From: JAGNHN01 sp964590645
Lineage (GTDB): Bacteria; Bacteroidota; Bacteroidia; Bacteroidales; JAGNHN01
Reading direction: 5' to 3'
DNA length: 64,000 nucleotides
Assembly: GCA_964590645.1 (NCBI GenBank)
Contig: CAZPYJ010000005.1
Span: 106,290 to 170,289 of the forward strand
The position numbers and the translations under genes were made by a program. The notes below the pieces were generated by a model. The model was not told where the DNA came from. It did not search any database and saw nothing but the letters and a program-made list of their open reading frames with translations. Of the stretch, positions 8,995 to 17,123 are shown one piece after another. Every line of letters starts with the position of its first letter. Position 1 is the stretch's first letter.

Positions 8995-9945
8995 ATGATT
9001 CGATTCTGGAAATCAGCTTTGCTATCCCTTTTGCTCATCCTTACAGCTTGCAAGGGAAATGTTGAAAATAACAATGGACAGTCGGGCAATGCAAAACCTG
9101 CTGAAGCAGAGCATTCAGCAACATCAGAGTTTTTTCTTGAGGATTTGCGTCCTGAAACAGATTCCATCCTTCTTAGGGTGGCATTCCTGGGCGATGGCGA
9201 GCCCAAGCCCCTGGCAGCATTTCCGGGTATGGCAGCCGCAGTGGAACAGATCAACCTAATGACTCAAACCCGGCTCATCGACTTTGTGATTGGCGTGGGC
9301 GACATTGCCCACAAAGGGACAGAAATACAGTATGAAGCAGCTACCGAGGTGCTTCAGCAACTTGAGCTTCCTTTTTATCCCATAATGGGCAATGAGGAGC
9401 ACAACAGTACGATAGAACGCTATATGCATTATGCTAAAAAGTGGAACAGCAGCCTGGAGCAGCCAAGCTATGTGCTGAATCACGAAAAAATTGCTTTCGT
9501 ATTTGCTTCGCCCGACTATAGCCGCGATTTTGATGACAGCGGCGCCAATTGGATTCTTGAACAGCTTCAGCGTTTGGCTCCCAAAGCGGTTGTACTGATT
9601 GTACACGGCGCCCAAAAGGGTGTATATCCGGAAAATGCGGACAAAGGCATAGGGAACAAAATTTTCAGGGAGCAGGTTATTGCACAACCCAATCTTGCTG
9701 TTGTAATCTCGGGCGACCTGCATATGGATATGGAGCGGGTGAAGCACTCCAAGAAAATAGACCACGTTCACTATCTTCATATCCCTGCTTTGGAACGCAC
9801 CAAGATTCCCGACGAAACCAATCATACACCAATGTTCAGGGTGATGACGATTGGCAAAGACGGAGAAGTGAGCATTGAAACCTACGTAGCAGGAGAATCT
9901 GCACCCCTTGAAAAGCATACCTATTCGTTTTCCATAGCGGTTTAA
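8995..9945 (+). CDS. Lipoprotein metallophosphoesterase (calcineurin-like fold)
   Basis: A 316-residue protein with a lipoprotein signal (LTAC, Cys20). The calcineurin-like core can be followed: FLGDGEPK (strand 1 ligand), GVGDIAHKGT (GD motif), MGNEEHN in place of GNH[DE], LIVHGAQKG, and SGDLHMDM in place of GHxH. Several usual ligands are shifted or replaced, so metal binding may differ from standard members and activity is not certain. It follows the lipoprotein pyrophosphatase by 18 nt and probably belongs to the same transcript, suggesting cleavage of phosphate esters at the cell surface or in the periplasm. The exact substrate is unknown. Confidence 0.75.
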   Translation: MIRFWKSALLSLLLILTACKGNVENNNGQSGNAKPAEAEHSATSEFFLEDLRPETDSILLRVAFLGDGEPKPLAAFPGMAAAVEQINLMTQTRLIDFVIGVGDIAHKGTEIQYEAATEVLQQLELPFYPIMGNEEHNSTIERYMHYAKKWNSSLEQPSYVLNHEKIAFVFASPDYSRDFDDSGANWILEQLQRLAPKAVVLIVHGAQKGVYPENADKGIGNKIFREQVIAQPNLAVVISGDLHMDMERVKHSKKIDHVHYLHIPALERTKIPDETNHTPMFRVMTIGKDGEVSIETYVAGESAPLEKHTYSFSIAV

Positions 9946-10046
9946 GGGCAGAAAAGCCACACATCTTACGCAAGAGTCCTAAATCTGCTCATTTGTGTAT
10001 ACTTGTGCGTTGATATGTTGACTGAAAACAACGCAATAGGATTGGT

Positions 10047-10400
10047 ATGACCCCCAAAGACATTTTGCATAAATGGATTGATGCATTTAACAAGGCGGAC
10101 GCAGAGGCAATTTCGGATTTATATGCTGAGGATGCCATCAACCACCAGGTGGCAAATGATCCTGTTGTGGGCAAGCCTGCCATTAGGGAAATGTTTGCAC
10201 GGGAATTCGGGACAGCAGAGATGCGCTGTATTCCTGAGAACATTTTTGAAGACGGGGAATGGGCAATGTTGGAATGGAAAGACCCAAACGGTTTGCGCGG
10301 TTGCGGGTTCTTCCATATTCAAAACAACAGGATTGTGTTTCAAAGAGGCTACTGGGACAAACTCTCGTTTTTAAGGCTCCATAATTTGCCGGTAGAATAA
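10047..10400 (+). CDS. SnoaL-like / NTF2-fold protein
   Basis: A 117-residue protein with the cone-shaped NTF2-like pattern: an N-terminal helix with WIDAFNKADAEAISDLYAEDAINHQ, then VVGKPAIREMF, and a C-terminal sheet ending in FHIQNNRIVFQRGYWD. SnoaL-like proteins include polyketide cyclases and many small-molecule isomerases or hydrolases; no particular activity can be assigned. It stands alone between the phosphoesterase gene and the start of the accessory stretch, 100 bp from the former. No signal peptide, so cytoplasmic. Confidence 0.8.
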   Translation: MTPKDILHKWIDAFNKADAEAISDLYAEDAINHQVANDPVVGKPAIREMFAREFGTAEMRCIPENIFEDGEWAMLEWKDPNGLRGCGFFHIQNNRIVFQRGYWDKLSFLRLHNLPVE

Positions 10401-10406
10401 GAAGAA

Positions 10407-10490
10407 ATGCATATTTTTAAGCCAAGACAAGAATACTGCCCCGCACGGCCAAAGCAGAAGGCCTGCATATGCGCGGGGCCTTGGGGCACA
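10407..10490 (+). repeat. Hairpin element, copy A of a dispersed motif
   Basis: Begins with AATGCATATTTTTAAGCCAA and is followed by a nested inverted repeat: CCAAG ... CCCCGC ... GGCC, 9-nt loop, GGCC ... GCGGGG ... CTTGG. The first 20 nt recur at 11383 and in altered form at 23716. It lies just after the SnoaL-like gene and before the KilA-N gene. Confidence 0.7.
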
Positions 10491-10554
10491 ATTCAAATGA
10501 ATGCCTGAATACTTTAATTATGGCGAATTTGCCACATTGAAATAATATAACCAA

Positions 10555-11367
10555 ATGGCAAAAAAGAAAAGCATCCACGTAAAAGGTTCCGCCATAAGCG
10601 TGATGGTACAAAACGAGGGAGACTACCTTTCCCTTACCGATATGACCGCTGGTTTCAAGGAGGGAAGTGGATTAATTGGCAAGTGGATTACCAATAAAAA
10701 TACCTTGGAGTATATTGGGATATGGGAAAGATTGAATAACCCTGATTTTAATTACCCCGAATTTGGGGTAATTGAGCAAGAGGCAGGTGTAAACCGGTTT
10801 ATTATGTCAGTTGGCCAGTGGGTGAAGCGAACGAAAGCCACTGGATTACTAGTGAAAGCCGGTAGATACGGCGGCACCTACGCCCATAAAGATATTGCCT
10901 TTCATTTTGCTATGTGGCTAAGCCCTGAGTTTCAAATTTACCTGATTAACGAATTCCAACGCCTTAAAGAAGAAGAACAAAAGCTAATAGGCTGGAGTGC
11001 AAAACGAGAATTAACGAAACTCAACTACCACATTCACACCGATGCCATCAAGCAAAATTTGATTCCTGAAGAACTCACACCTGCCCAAACAGCCATCATT
11101 TACGCGAGCGAAGCAGATGTGTTGAACGTAGCTTTATTTGGAAAGACCGCTAAGCAATGGCGAGCCACGAATTCGGAGCTGCAAGGGAATATGCGCGACT
11201 ATGCAAGCATAAACGAATTGATTTGTTTGGCGAATATGGAAAACCTGAATGCCGTATTTATCCAGGAGCAAATTCCTCAGAAAGAGCGATTGATAAAACT
11301 CAATCAAATTGCCATACAGCAAATGAAAGTCTTGCTCGAAGTTGAAAGTAGAAAATTATTGCAATAA
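10555..11367 (+). CDS. KilA-N domain protein
   Basis: A 270-residue protein whose N-terminal 110 residues match the KilA-N DNA-binding domain: YLSLTDMTAGFKEGSGLIGKWITNKNTLEYIGIWE, then an aromatic/glycine part with AGRYGGTYAHKDIAFHFAMWLSPEFQIYLINEF. KilA-N proteins are common in phages and large DNA viruses as antirepressors or regulators, and as isolated chromosomal genes in Bacteroidota. The C-terminal half is helical and not assigned. It sits between two copies of a hairpin-type repeat and close to a RhuM gene, with no phage structural or integrase genes nearby. Confidence 0.85.
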   Translation: MAKKKSIHVKGSAISVMVQNEGDYLSLTDMTAGFKEGSGLIGKWITNKNTLEYIGIWERLNNPDFNYPEFGVIEQEAGVNRFIMSVGQWVKRTKATGLLVKAGRYGGTYAHKDIAFHFAMWLSPEFQIYLINEFQRLKEEEQKLIGWSAKRELTKLNYHIHTDAIKQNLIPEELTPAQTAIIYASEADVLNVALFGKTAKQWRATNSELQGNMRDYASINELICLANMENLNAVFIQEQIPQKERLIKLNQIAIQQMKVLLEVESRKLLQ

Positions 11368-11382
11368 GGACACAACAAGATA

Positions 11383-11425
11383 AATGCATATTTTTAGGCC
11401 AAGACAAGAATGCCGGCAGCGGGGC
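11383..11425 (+). repeat. Copy B of the dispersed hairpin motif (core only)
   Basis: AATGCATATTTTTAGGCCAA followed by GACAAGAATGCCGGCAGC; 19 of the first 20 bases match copy A at 10407. Unlike copies A and C, no complementary right arm is obvious, so this copy looks truncated. It lies 16 nt after the KilA-N stop. Confidence 0.65.
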
Positions 11426-11512
11426 GGATCAAACGACACATATAACAGAAACAAGGCAAAAGAACTGATAGCCAAACTTTAGCGTTCATTAGATAAAAGA
11501 AAAGTTCCAATT

Positions 11513-12259
11513 ATGAAAAGAATAGTTTTAATATTAGTAGCCTTGTTTTCATTGACATTTTCCGTTAATGCTACAACTTGGTTTCCTGCAGAACATACTT
11601 GTCCAGTATGTAAACACAATCATGAATATCAAGAAATAGGGAGCTATGGTGGATATATTTATCAATGGCCTTCAAAGTTTCAATATGTATATTGGCCATT
11701 AACAGATTTTCCCTCTGTATATAGCTGTCCAGAATGTCATTTTTCTACTTACATGTGGGATTTTGACAGCATTCCAGAGAATAAAGTTGATACCTTATCA
11801 AGATTTCTAGAAACTGTTACTCTTGAAAAGAAATATAAGGATTACATTGATATTCCAATGACAACACGATTAGAAATAGCAGAAGATGTATATAAAATAC
11901 TTGGACGAGATAATGAATTTTGGTGTCAATTCTACCGTGTCTTAGGATATCATTATGACAAAAATGAAAGCTCAGAAAAGGCAAAAGAATATAGATTGAG
12001 AGCATTGGAAATAGCAAGACGAATGCTTACTGACTCAATATATAATGGTCAAGAAAAAGAGAATCTATTTATTATTGCTGCAATGCACAATTTTACAGGG
12101 CAAACAGACAGTTCTTTACTTTATCTTGAAAAAGCAAGTTTGTTGACTTATGAAAACAAGAATTGGAAAGAAGAAAATGCAAAAGGACTTGATGAGTATC
12201 TGAAAGAACTAATTGTCCAATACAAGGAATTTATCAGAAAAGAGGATGAAGAAGAATAA
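11513..12259 (+). CDS. Secreted protein with paired CPxC motifs (DUF2225-like)
   Basis: A 248-residue protein with a signal peptide (residues 1-20, ending VNA). Two Cys pairs, CPVC at 30-33 and CPEC at 72-75, could form one zinc site or disulphides; the CPVC ... Y-x-CP-x-C arrangement resembles DUF2225. The second half is helical with a tetratricopeptide-like character (KAKEYRLRALEIARRML). The gene is clearly more AT-rich than its neighbours, which suggests transfer. It is flanked upstream by hairpin copy B and downstream by an inverted repeat, as if it were a self-contained module. Function unknown. Confidence 0.65.
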   Translation: MKRIVLILVALFSLTFSVNATTWFPAEHTCPVCKHNHEYQEIGSYGGYIYQWPSKFQYVYWPLTDFPSVYSCPECHFSTYMWDFDSIPENKVDTLSRFLETVTLEKKYKDYIDIPMTTRLEIAEDVYKILGRDNEFWCQFYRVLGYHYDKNESSEKAKEYRLRALEIARRMLTDSIYNGQEKENLFIIAAMHNFTGQTDSSLLYLEKASLLTYENKNWKEENAKGLDEYLKELIVQYKEFIRKEDEEE

Positions 12260-12275
12260 CGAAACGCTAACAAAA

Positions 12276-12382
12276 GCTAGACCCAATAAGGGTTTTAGTG
12301 ATAAATTGAAAGCAAATGCAAGTGATGAAAGATTAGTAATAAATTGTAACGGATGTGCTTAGCCCCCCTTACTGGGCATAGC
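12276..12382. repeat. Inverted repeat after the CPxC gene
   Basis: Left arm GCTAGACCCAATAAGGG (12276-12292) and right arm CCCTTACTGGGCATAGC (12366-12382) pair at 15 of 17 positions across a 73-nt AT-rich spacer. The arms lie between the CPxC gene and rhuM. The layout recalls attC-like sites but no integrase gene is present in the window. Confidence 0.65.
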
Positions 12383-12404
12383 CAAACCAATAATCAATCA
12401 CCCA

Positions 12405-13439
12405 ATGGAAAATAGTCTTTCACCCAAGCAATCGGATATTCTCCTTTACATTTCTCAAAGTGGAGATGTGAAGCTGGATGTCTTGCTTCAGGACGAAACC
12501 GTTTGGCTTACGCAAGCACAAATGGGACAATTGTTTGGCAAGGACAAACGTACCATTAGCGAGCATATCAGCAATATTTTCAGCGAAAGAGAACTGGACG
12601 AAAATATGGTTGTCCGGAATTTCCGGACAACCACTCAACACGGCGCTATTCCCGGTAAAACCCAAGAACACAAAGTAAAAGGGTATAATCTGGATGTCAT
12701 TATCTCGGTAGGCTATAGGGTCAAATCTGTTCAGGGTACACAATTCCGTATTTGGGCAACACAGCGATTAAAGGAGTACATCATTAAAGGGTTTACGCTG
12801 AATGATGACCGCTTTAAGACGGGAAGCTCAATGAACTATTTCAACGAACTGCAAGAGCGCATTCGGGAGATCCGCCTTTCGGAGAAATTCTTCTATCAAA
12901 AAATTAAAGATATTTACGCTACCAGTATCGACTATGACCCGATAGACGAAAAAACCATTGAGTTTTTCAAAATCGTGCAAAATAAATTGCTTTGGGCAAT
13001 CAGCGAGCAAACCGCAGCCGAGTTGGTGTACAGGCGGGTGGATGCGAGTTTGCCCTTAATGGGAATGCTTTCTTACGACAAAAAACAAGTGGTTTCCATA
13101 AAAAAGGCGGAAGTAAGCATTGCCAAAAATTACTTGAATGAGGATGAAATGAAACTATTGGGCTTGTTGGTGGAGCAATATTTGGCATTTGCCGAAACAA
13201 TGGCACAGCAGCAAACACCAATGTATATGAAAGATTGGATTGAGCGATTGGACACCATATTGCAAGTAAATGGCAGGGAGTTGCTGACCCACGCAGGCAA
13301 AATTTCGCATAAAACGGCATTGGAAAAATCAGGTGAAGAATATGAGAAATTCAGACAACGCCAAAAAGCCATAGAAAAAGAAGCCAGTTTGAATGAGTTA
13401 GAGGAAGACATTAAGAAATTGAAGAAACTGAAAAAGTGA
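12405..13439 (+). CDS. rhuM: RhuM family protein
   Basis: A 344-residue protein of the RhuM (virulence RhuM) family. Family landmarks are the N-terminal winged-helix-like part with ETVWLTQAQMGQLFGKDKRT and ISEHISNIF, then GYNLDVIISVGYRVKS, and FRIWATQRLKEYIIKGF, all conserved in RhuM proteins. The rest is helical and ends in a Lys/Glu-rich coil (ELEEDIKKLKKLKK). RhuM was named from a Salmonella pathogenicity island; its biochemical role is still unclear, with DNA binding likely. Here it ends the accessory stretch that starts with KilA-N. Confidence 0.88.
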   Translation: MENSLSPKQSDILLYISQSGDVKLDVLLQDETVWLTQAQMGQLFGKDKRTISEHISNIFSERELDENMVVRNFRTTTQHGAIPGKTQEHKVKGYNLDVIISVGYRVKSVQGTQFRIWATQRLKEYIIKGFTLNDDRFKTGSSMNYFNELQERIREIRLSEKFFYQKIKDIYATSIDYDPIDEKTIEFFKIVQNKLLWAISEQTAAELVYRRVDASLPLMGMLSYDKKQVVSIKKAEVSIAKNYLNEDEMKLLGLLVEQYLAFAETMAQQQTPMYMKDWIERLDTILQVNGRELLTHAGKISHKTALEKSGEEYEKFRQRQKAIEKEASLNELEEDIKKLKKLKK

Positions 13440-13661
13440 AATTCACAGAAGCGAGATTAGAACAAGGATTTTTAGCGCTTTTTGCAAGTCAGGGTACCTT
13501 ACAAAAGAGATATTCCCGAACTTTTTAAAGAGTCTCAACGGAGAAATATGGTTGGGAAGGGATGGAAATCCAACCCCAGAAAATGGAAACCCAAGCCTCA
13601 ATACCCAAGCCTCAACCCCCAATGCCATTGAACATTGATCATTGACACATTGAACATTGGC

Positions 13662-13958
13662 CTAAGGCACAGCCCTCTCCACCCCCCACACAAAGGCCCG
13701 GATGCCTACTTCGGTGTTGATCTGATCGATCTTTTTGACGGCATCCAGCACGGCTTCCACCTTTTCGGTGTCCACCACACATAAAACCGCACTGTTCTGC
13801 TCCGGCCAGGTATGGGTGCCCATATGGGGCCTGCCATCCTGCGAACCCCGCCCCCATACTTCGTTCCATTGCGTAAAGCCGCGCACACCCAGGCTGTCGA
13901 GCAGGTATTCCACCTTCTCGGTATGGGCCTGGTTAAAGACGATAAATATTGATTTCAT
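13662..13958 (-). CDS. PG0541 family transporter-associated protein
   Basis: A 98-residue cytoplasmic protein that looks like a PII-type ferredoxin-like fold (MKSIFIVFNQAHTEKVEYLL at the start, VLCVVDTEKVEAVLDAVKKID near the end). Small proteins of this kind (PG0541 family) follow RND efflux pump genes in Bacteroidota. The start lies 9 nt after the RND permease stop, so it is the last gene of the efflux operon. Its role in transport is not known; PII-like folds often sense small molecules, which suggests regulation of the pump (inference). Confidence 0.75.
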   Translation of the reverse strand: MKSIFIVFNQAHTEKVEYLLDSLGVRGFTQWNEVWGRGSQDGRPHMGTHTWPEQNSAVLCVVDTEKVEAVLDAVKKIDQINTEVGIRAFVWGVERAVP

Positions 13959-13967
13959 TGTAATTTT

Positions 13968-16900
13968 TTATGGATGAATGAATGAAAAACGGGCCCGGAG
14001 TTTCTGCTTCTTGTCGCGCTCGCCCCGGGTGGCAAACAGCTTATACACCACCGGCACAATGACCATCGTAATGATGGTGGAGGCAATCAGGCCGCCAATC
14101 ACCGAGATGCCCATCGGACTCCAAATTTCCGAGCCTTCGCCGCTGCTGAGGGCCAAAGGAAGCATTCCCAGAATGGTGGTGGTAGCCGTCATCAATACCG
14201 GGCGCAAACGGGACCGCCCGCTCAGTGTGATGGCTTCGTCCAGTTCATAACCCCTGTCGCGCATCAGATTAATGTAATCCACCAGCACAATGGCGTTTTT
14301 CACCACAATACCCACCAGCATCACCGCCCCCAGGCCGGCAATCACACTCAAAGTGGTATTGGTGATGAGCAGGGCCAGGATGACGCCGGAGAAGGCGAAA
14401 GGAATGGAGAACATAATGATGAAAGGCATTTTCAGCGACTCAAACTGCGAGGCCATCACAATGTACACCAAAAGGAGGCTCAGCACCAGCAAAAGAGCCA
14501 GATCCATAAAGCCTTCCTGCTGGTCTTCATAGGCTCCGCCCACTTCCACCATCAGGTCCCGCGGAATCTCGGTCTTGTCAATCTTTGCCTTAATCTGATT
14601 GGCCAGCTCTCCCAGGGGCACCTTATACGGGGTCACCGAAACCCTTACAATGCGCTCCAGCCGCTTGTGCTCAATATTGGGCGGCGAGAAATACTCTTTG
14701 ATCTCTCCCAGCTCTTCCAGCCGCACAAAACCGCCCGAAGGAGTTTGAATGGCAATGTTCTTCAGGTCGCTCAGGCTGTTCCTGAATTCTTTCTTAAAAC
14801 GCACCACCACATTGTATTCCTCTCCGCCTTCGCGAAAGCGGGTAGCCGTCAGTCCTTCTACCCGGTTGTAGAGGGATGTGGAAACACTGGCGGTGTTCAA
14901 ACCGTTGGCCGCCAGCTTCTCCCTGTCCAGCTCCAGGCGCAGCTCAGGCTTTTCGTCCTCCCGGCTGATCTTCACTTCCCGGGCGCCCGGAATCTTGCGC
15001 ACACTGTCCGCCAAGGTATTCGCCAGACGGGTGGTTTCTTCAATATCATATCCGAAGATTTCAATATCCACATTGTTGCCCCCGGCAAAACCGGTATTGT
15101 TGGTGGATACATTGTATTTGATGATCTCCGGAATGCCGGCCAGCATCACCCGAACTTCTTCAGATATCTCCCACACCGTTTTCTCCCGCTCCTCCTGCTT
15201 CACCAAACCAATGTTGTAATTGATTCTGTTGGAACCCGTGGATTGGAAGATGGAGATAAAACCGCCCTCATCATCCGCCCCCGCCGAGGTAGCGATCAGC
15301 TCCACCTCCGGAAAACCGGTTTTCAGGAGGCTGTCCACCTGCCGCGCCACTTCAATGGACTTATCCACCCGCGTCCCCGATTGCAACTCAATGGCAATGG
15401 TGAAGCGGCTCTCATCGGTTTCGGGCATAAATTCTGTGCCCAGGCGGGTGGCCAGAAAAACAGACCCCAGCAGTATGCCCAGGGCTGAGAAAACGATCAC
15501 CTTTTTGTGATAGAGGCTCCACTGCAGCAGGCGACCGTAATGATCGTCGAGCCGGTCGAGCATAGGGCGGATGGTGCGGTCGTATGACCAGCGCCCGGCC
15601 ACTTTGTCTTTCTTCCGCAAGCGCAGCATCAGGGAGCTCAACATCGGGGTGAGGGAAATGGCGGCCAGGGTGGAGGTAACCACGGTAATGGTCACGATCC
15701 AGCCCAATTGCCGGAAAAGGACGCCCGTCATCCCGGTGATGAAGGTCATAGGGAAGAAGACAGCCACCACGGTGAGGGTGGTGATGATGACTGCCAGCCA
15801 GACTTCATTGGTGGCATAAATCGCCGCTTCGCGCGGACTGCTGCCTCTTTCAATGTGTTTGGTGATATTCTCCAATACCACGATGGCATCATCCACCACC
15901 ATCCCGATGGCAATGGAAAGGGCCGATAAGGAAATGATGTTGATGGAGTTACCGGTAACGCGCAGGTAGATGAAAGACACGATCAGGGAGATGGGGATGG
16001 TGAGGACCACAATAAAAGTGGCGCGCCAGCGGCCCAGGAAGAAGAGCACCACGAAGACGACAAAGAGCAGGGCGAAGAGCAGGGTTTGCGAAAGGTTATT
16101 AATGGAACCCCGGATGAAATCGCTCGAGTCAAAGATGACCTGGATATCAATGTCTTTGGGCAGATTCGGCTTGAGGCTTTCCATTTTCTTGTTCAGGGCT
16201 TTGGCCACGTTCACTGTATTGGCCCCCGACTGTTTCATCACCATCATCCGGATGCCATTGCGTCCGTTGATCTTCTCATCCATTGTCATCTCACGGATGG
16301 AATCGCGGACCGTGGCAACATCTTTCAGATACACAGCCTGTCCGTTGAAGCTGCCCACCACAATCTGGCTCACTTCGTCGCTTTCCTGAAACTCGCCCTG
16401 CACCCGGAAAGGATAGTCCATCTGCCCCATTTCGATATTCCCGGTGGGCATATTCATATTTTCTGCGGCCAGGATGCCCCCGATCTGCTCCAGGGTCATC
16501 CGGTAGGCTTCCAGCCTGCGGGGGTCCACCTCCACACTCACTTCGCGTCGGGGTGCCCCGATGATCTGCAGGCTGGCAATGCCGTCCACCCGCTTCAGGG
16601 GGTTGATCAGCTTTTCTTCCAGAAGTTTCTCCAGCCCTTCATAATTTTCTTCCGCCGTGATGGCATACATCTGTATGGGCATCATACTGGAGTTAAACTT
16701 GAAGATGGTAGGCTCATCGGCGGCATCCGGAAGAATATCTTTTACCAGCGAAAGGGCATCGCGGATATCATTGGCCGCTTCGCTCAAATGGGTTTCATAT
16801 TCAAATTCGAGGGTGACCACTGAAAGGTTATCCCTTGATACTGAAGTGATTTCTTTCAGATCGTCCACCGAATTAAGGGCCTGCTCTATGGGTTCGGTGA

Positions 16901-17087
16901 TATTGCGCTCAATATCGCTGGCGCTGGCCCCGGCGTAAGTCGTCATCACCGTGATGGCCGGAAATTCGATTTCCGGATACAAATCCACCGGCAGGCGCAC
17001 GATGGAGTAAAGGCCAAAAACCACCACCGCCACGAAGACCATCAGGGTAGTGATGGGTTTTTTTACCGCGCTTCCGTATATGCTCAT
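13968..17087 (-). CDS. RND efflux permease (HAE1/AcrB type)
   Basis: A 1039-residue inner-membrane proton-driven pump subunit, full length for the family. The N-terminal helix (about 10-30) is followed by the first periplasmic loop, TM2-6 with the proton-relay aspartates in GMVVDDAIVVLENI (about 397-410), GTEFMPETDESRF after TM7, and the second half ending with TM8-12 (GIVVKNAIVLVDYINLMRDRG; RLRPVLMTATTTILGMLPLA). It works with the adaptor and TolC-like channel encoded upstream in the same operon. Substrates cannot be inferred; hydrophobic drugs, bile-salt-like compounds or metabolites are usual for the HAE1 group. Confidence 0.96.
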   Translation of the reverse strand: MSIYGSAVKKPITTLMVFVAVVVFGLYSIVRLPVDLYPEIEFPAITVMTTYAGASASDIERNITEPIEQALNSVDDLKEITSVSRDNLSVVTLEFEYETHLSEAANDIRDALSLVKDILPDAADEPTIFKFNSSMMPIQMYAITAEENYEGLEKLLEEKLINPLKRVDGIASLQIIGAPRREVSVEVDPRRLEAYRMTLEQIGGILAAENMNMPTGNIEMGQMDYPFRVQGEFQESDEVSQIVVGSFNGQAVYLKDVATVRDSIREMTMDEKINGRNGIRMMVMKQSGANTVNVAKALNKKMESLKPNLPKDIDIQVIFDSSDFIRGSINNLSQTLLFALLFVVFVVLFFLGRWRATFIVVLTIPISLIVSFIYLRVTGNSINIISLSALSIAIGMVVDDAIVVLENITKHIERGSSPREAAIYATNEVWLAVIITTLTVVAVFFPMTFITGMTGVLFRQLGWIVTITVVTSTLAAISLTPMLSSLMLRLRKKDKVAGRWSYDRTIRPMLDRLDDHYGRLLQWSLYHKKVIVFSALGILLGSVFLATRLGTEFMPETDESRFTIAIELQSGTRVDKSIEVARQVDSLLKTGFPEVELIATSAGADDEGGFISIFQSTGSNRINYNIGLVKQEEREKTVWEISEEVRVMLAGIPEIIKYNVSTNNTGFAGGNNVDIEIFGYDIEETTRLANTLADSVRKIPGAREVKISREDEKPELRLELDREKLAANGLNTASVSTSLYNRVEGLTATRFREGGEEYNVVVRFKKEFRNSLSDLKNIAIQTPSGGFVRLEELGEIKEYFSPPNIEHKRLERIVRVSVTPYKVPLGELANQIKAKIDKTEIPRDLMVEVGGAYEDQQEGFMDLALLLVLSLLLVYIVMASQFESLKMPFIIMFSIPFAFSGVILALLITNTTLSVIAGLGAVMLVGIVVKNAIVLVDYINLMRDRGYELDEAITLSGRSRLRPVLMTATTTILGMLPLALSSGEGSEIWSPMGISVIGGLIASTIITMVIVPVVYKLFATRGERDKKQKLRARFSFIHP

Positions 17088-17123
17088 TGTAGAATGCTTT
17101 TTTGGGTTAGAAGGACTGCCTGC

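Noticed and set aside
10407..13439. Prophage remnant
   Set aside because: Only KilA-N and RhuM genes are phage-associated; there is no integrase, terminase, capsid or tail gene and no att site.
14667..16823. Long plus-strand frames across the RND permease gene
   Set aside because: Antisense to a conserved full-length RND pump with intact motifs; no domain in the antisense reading.
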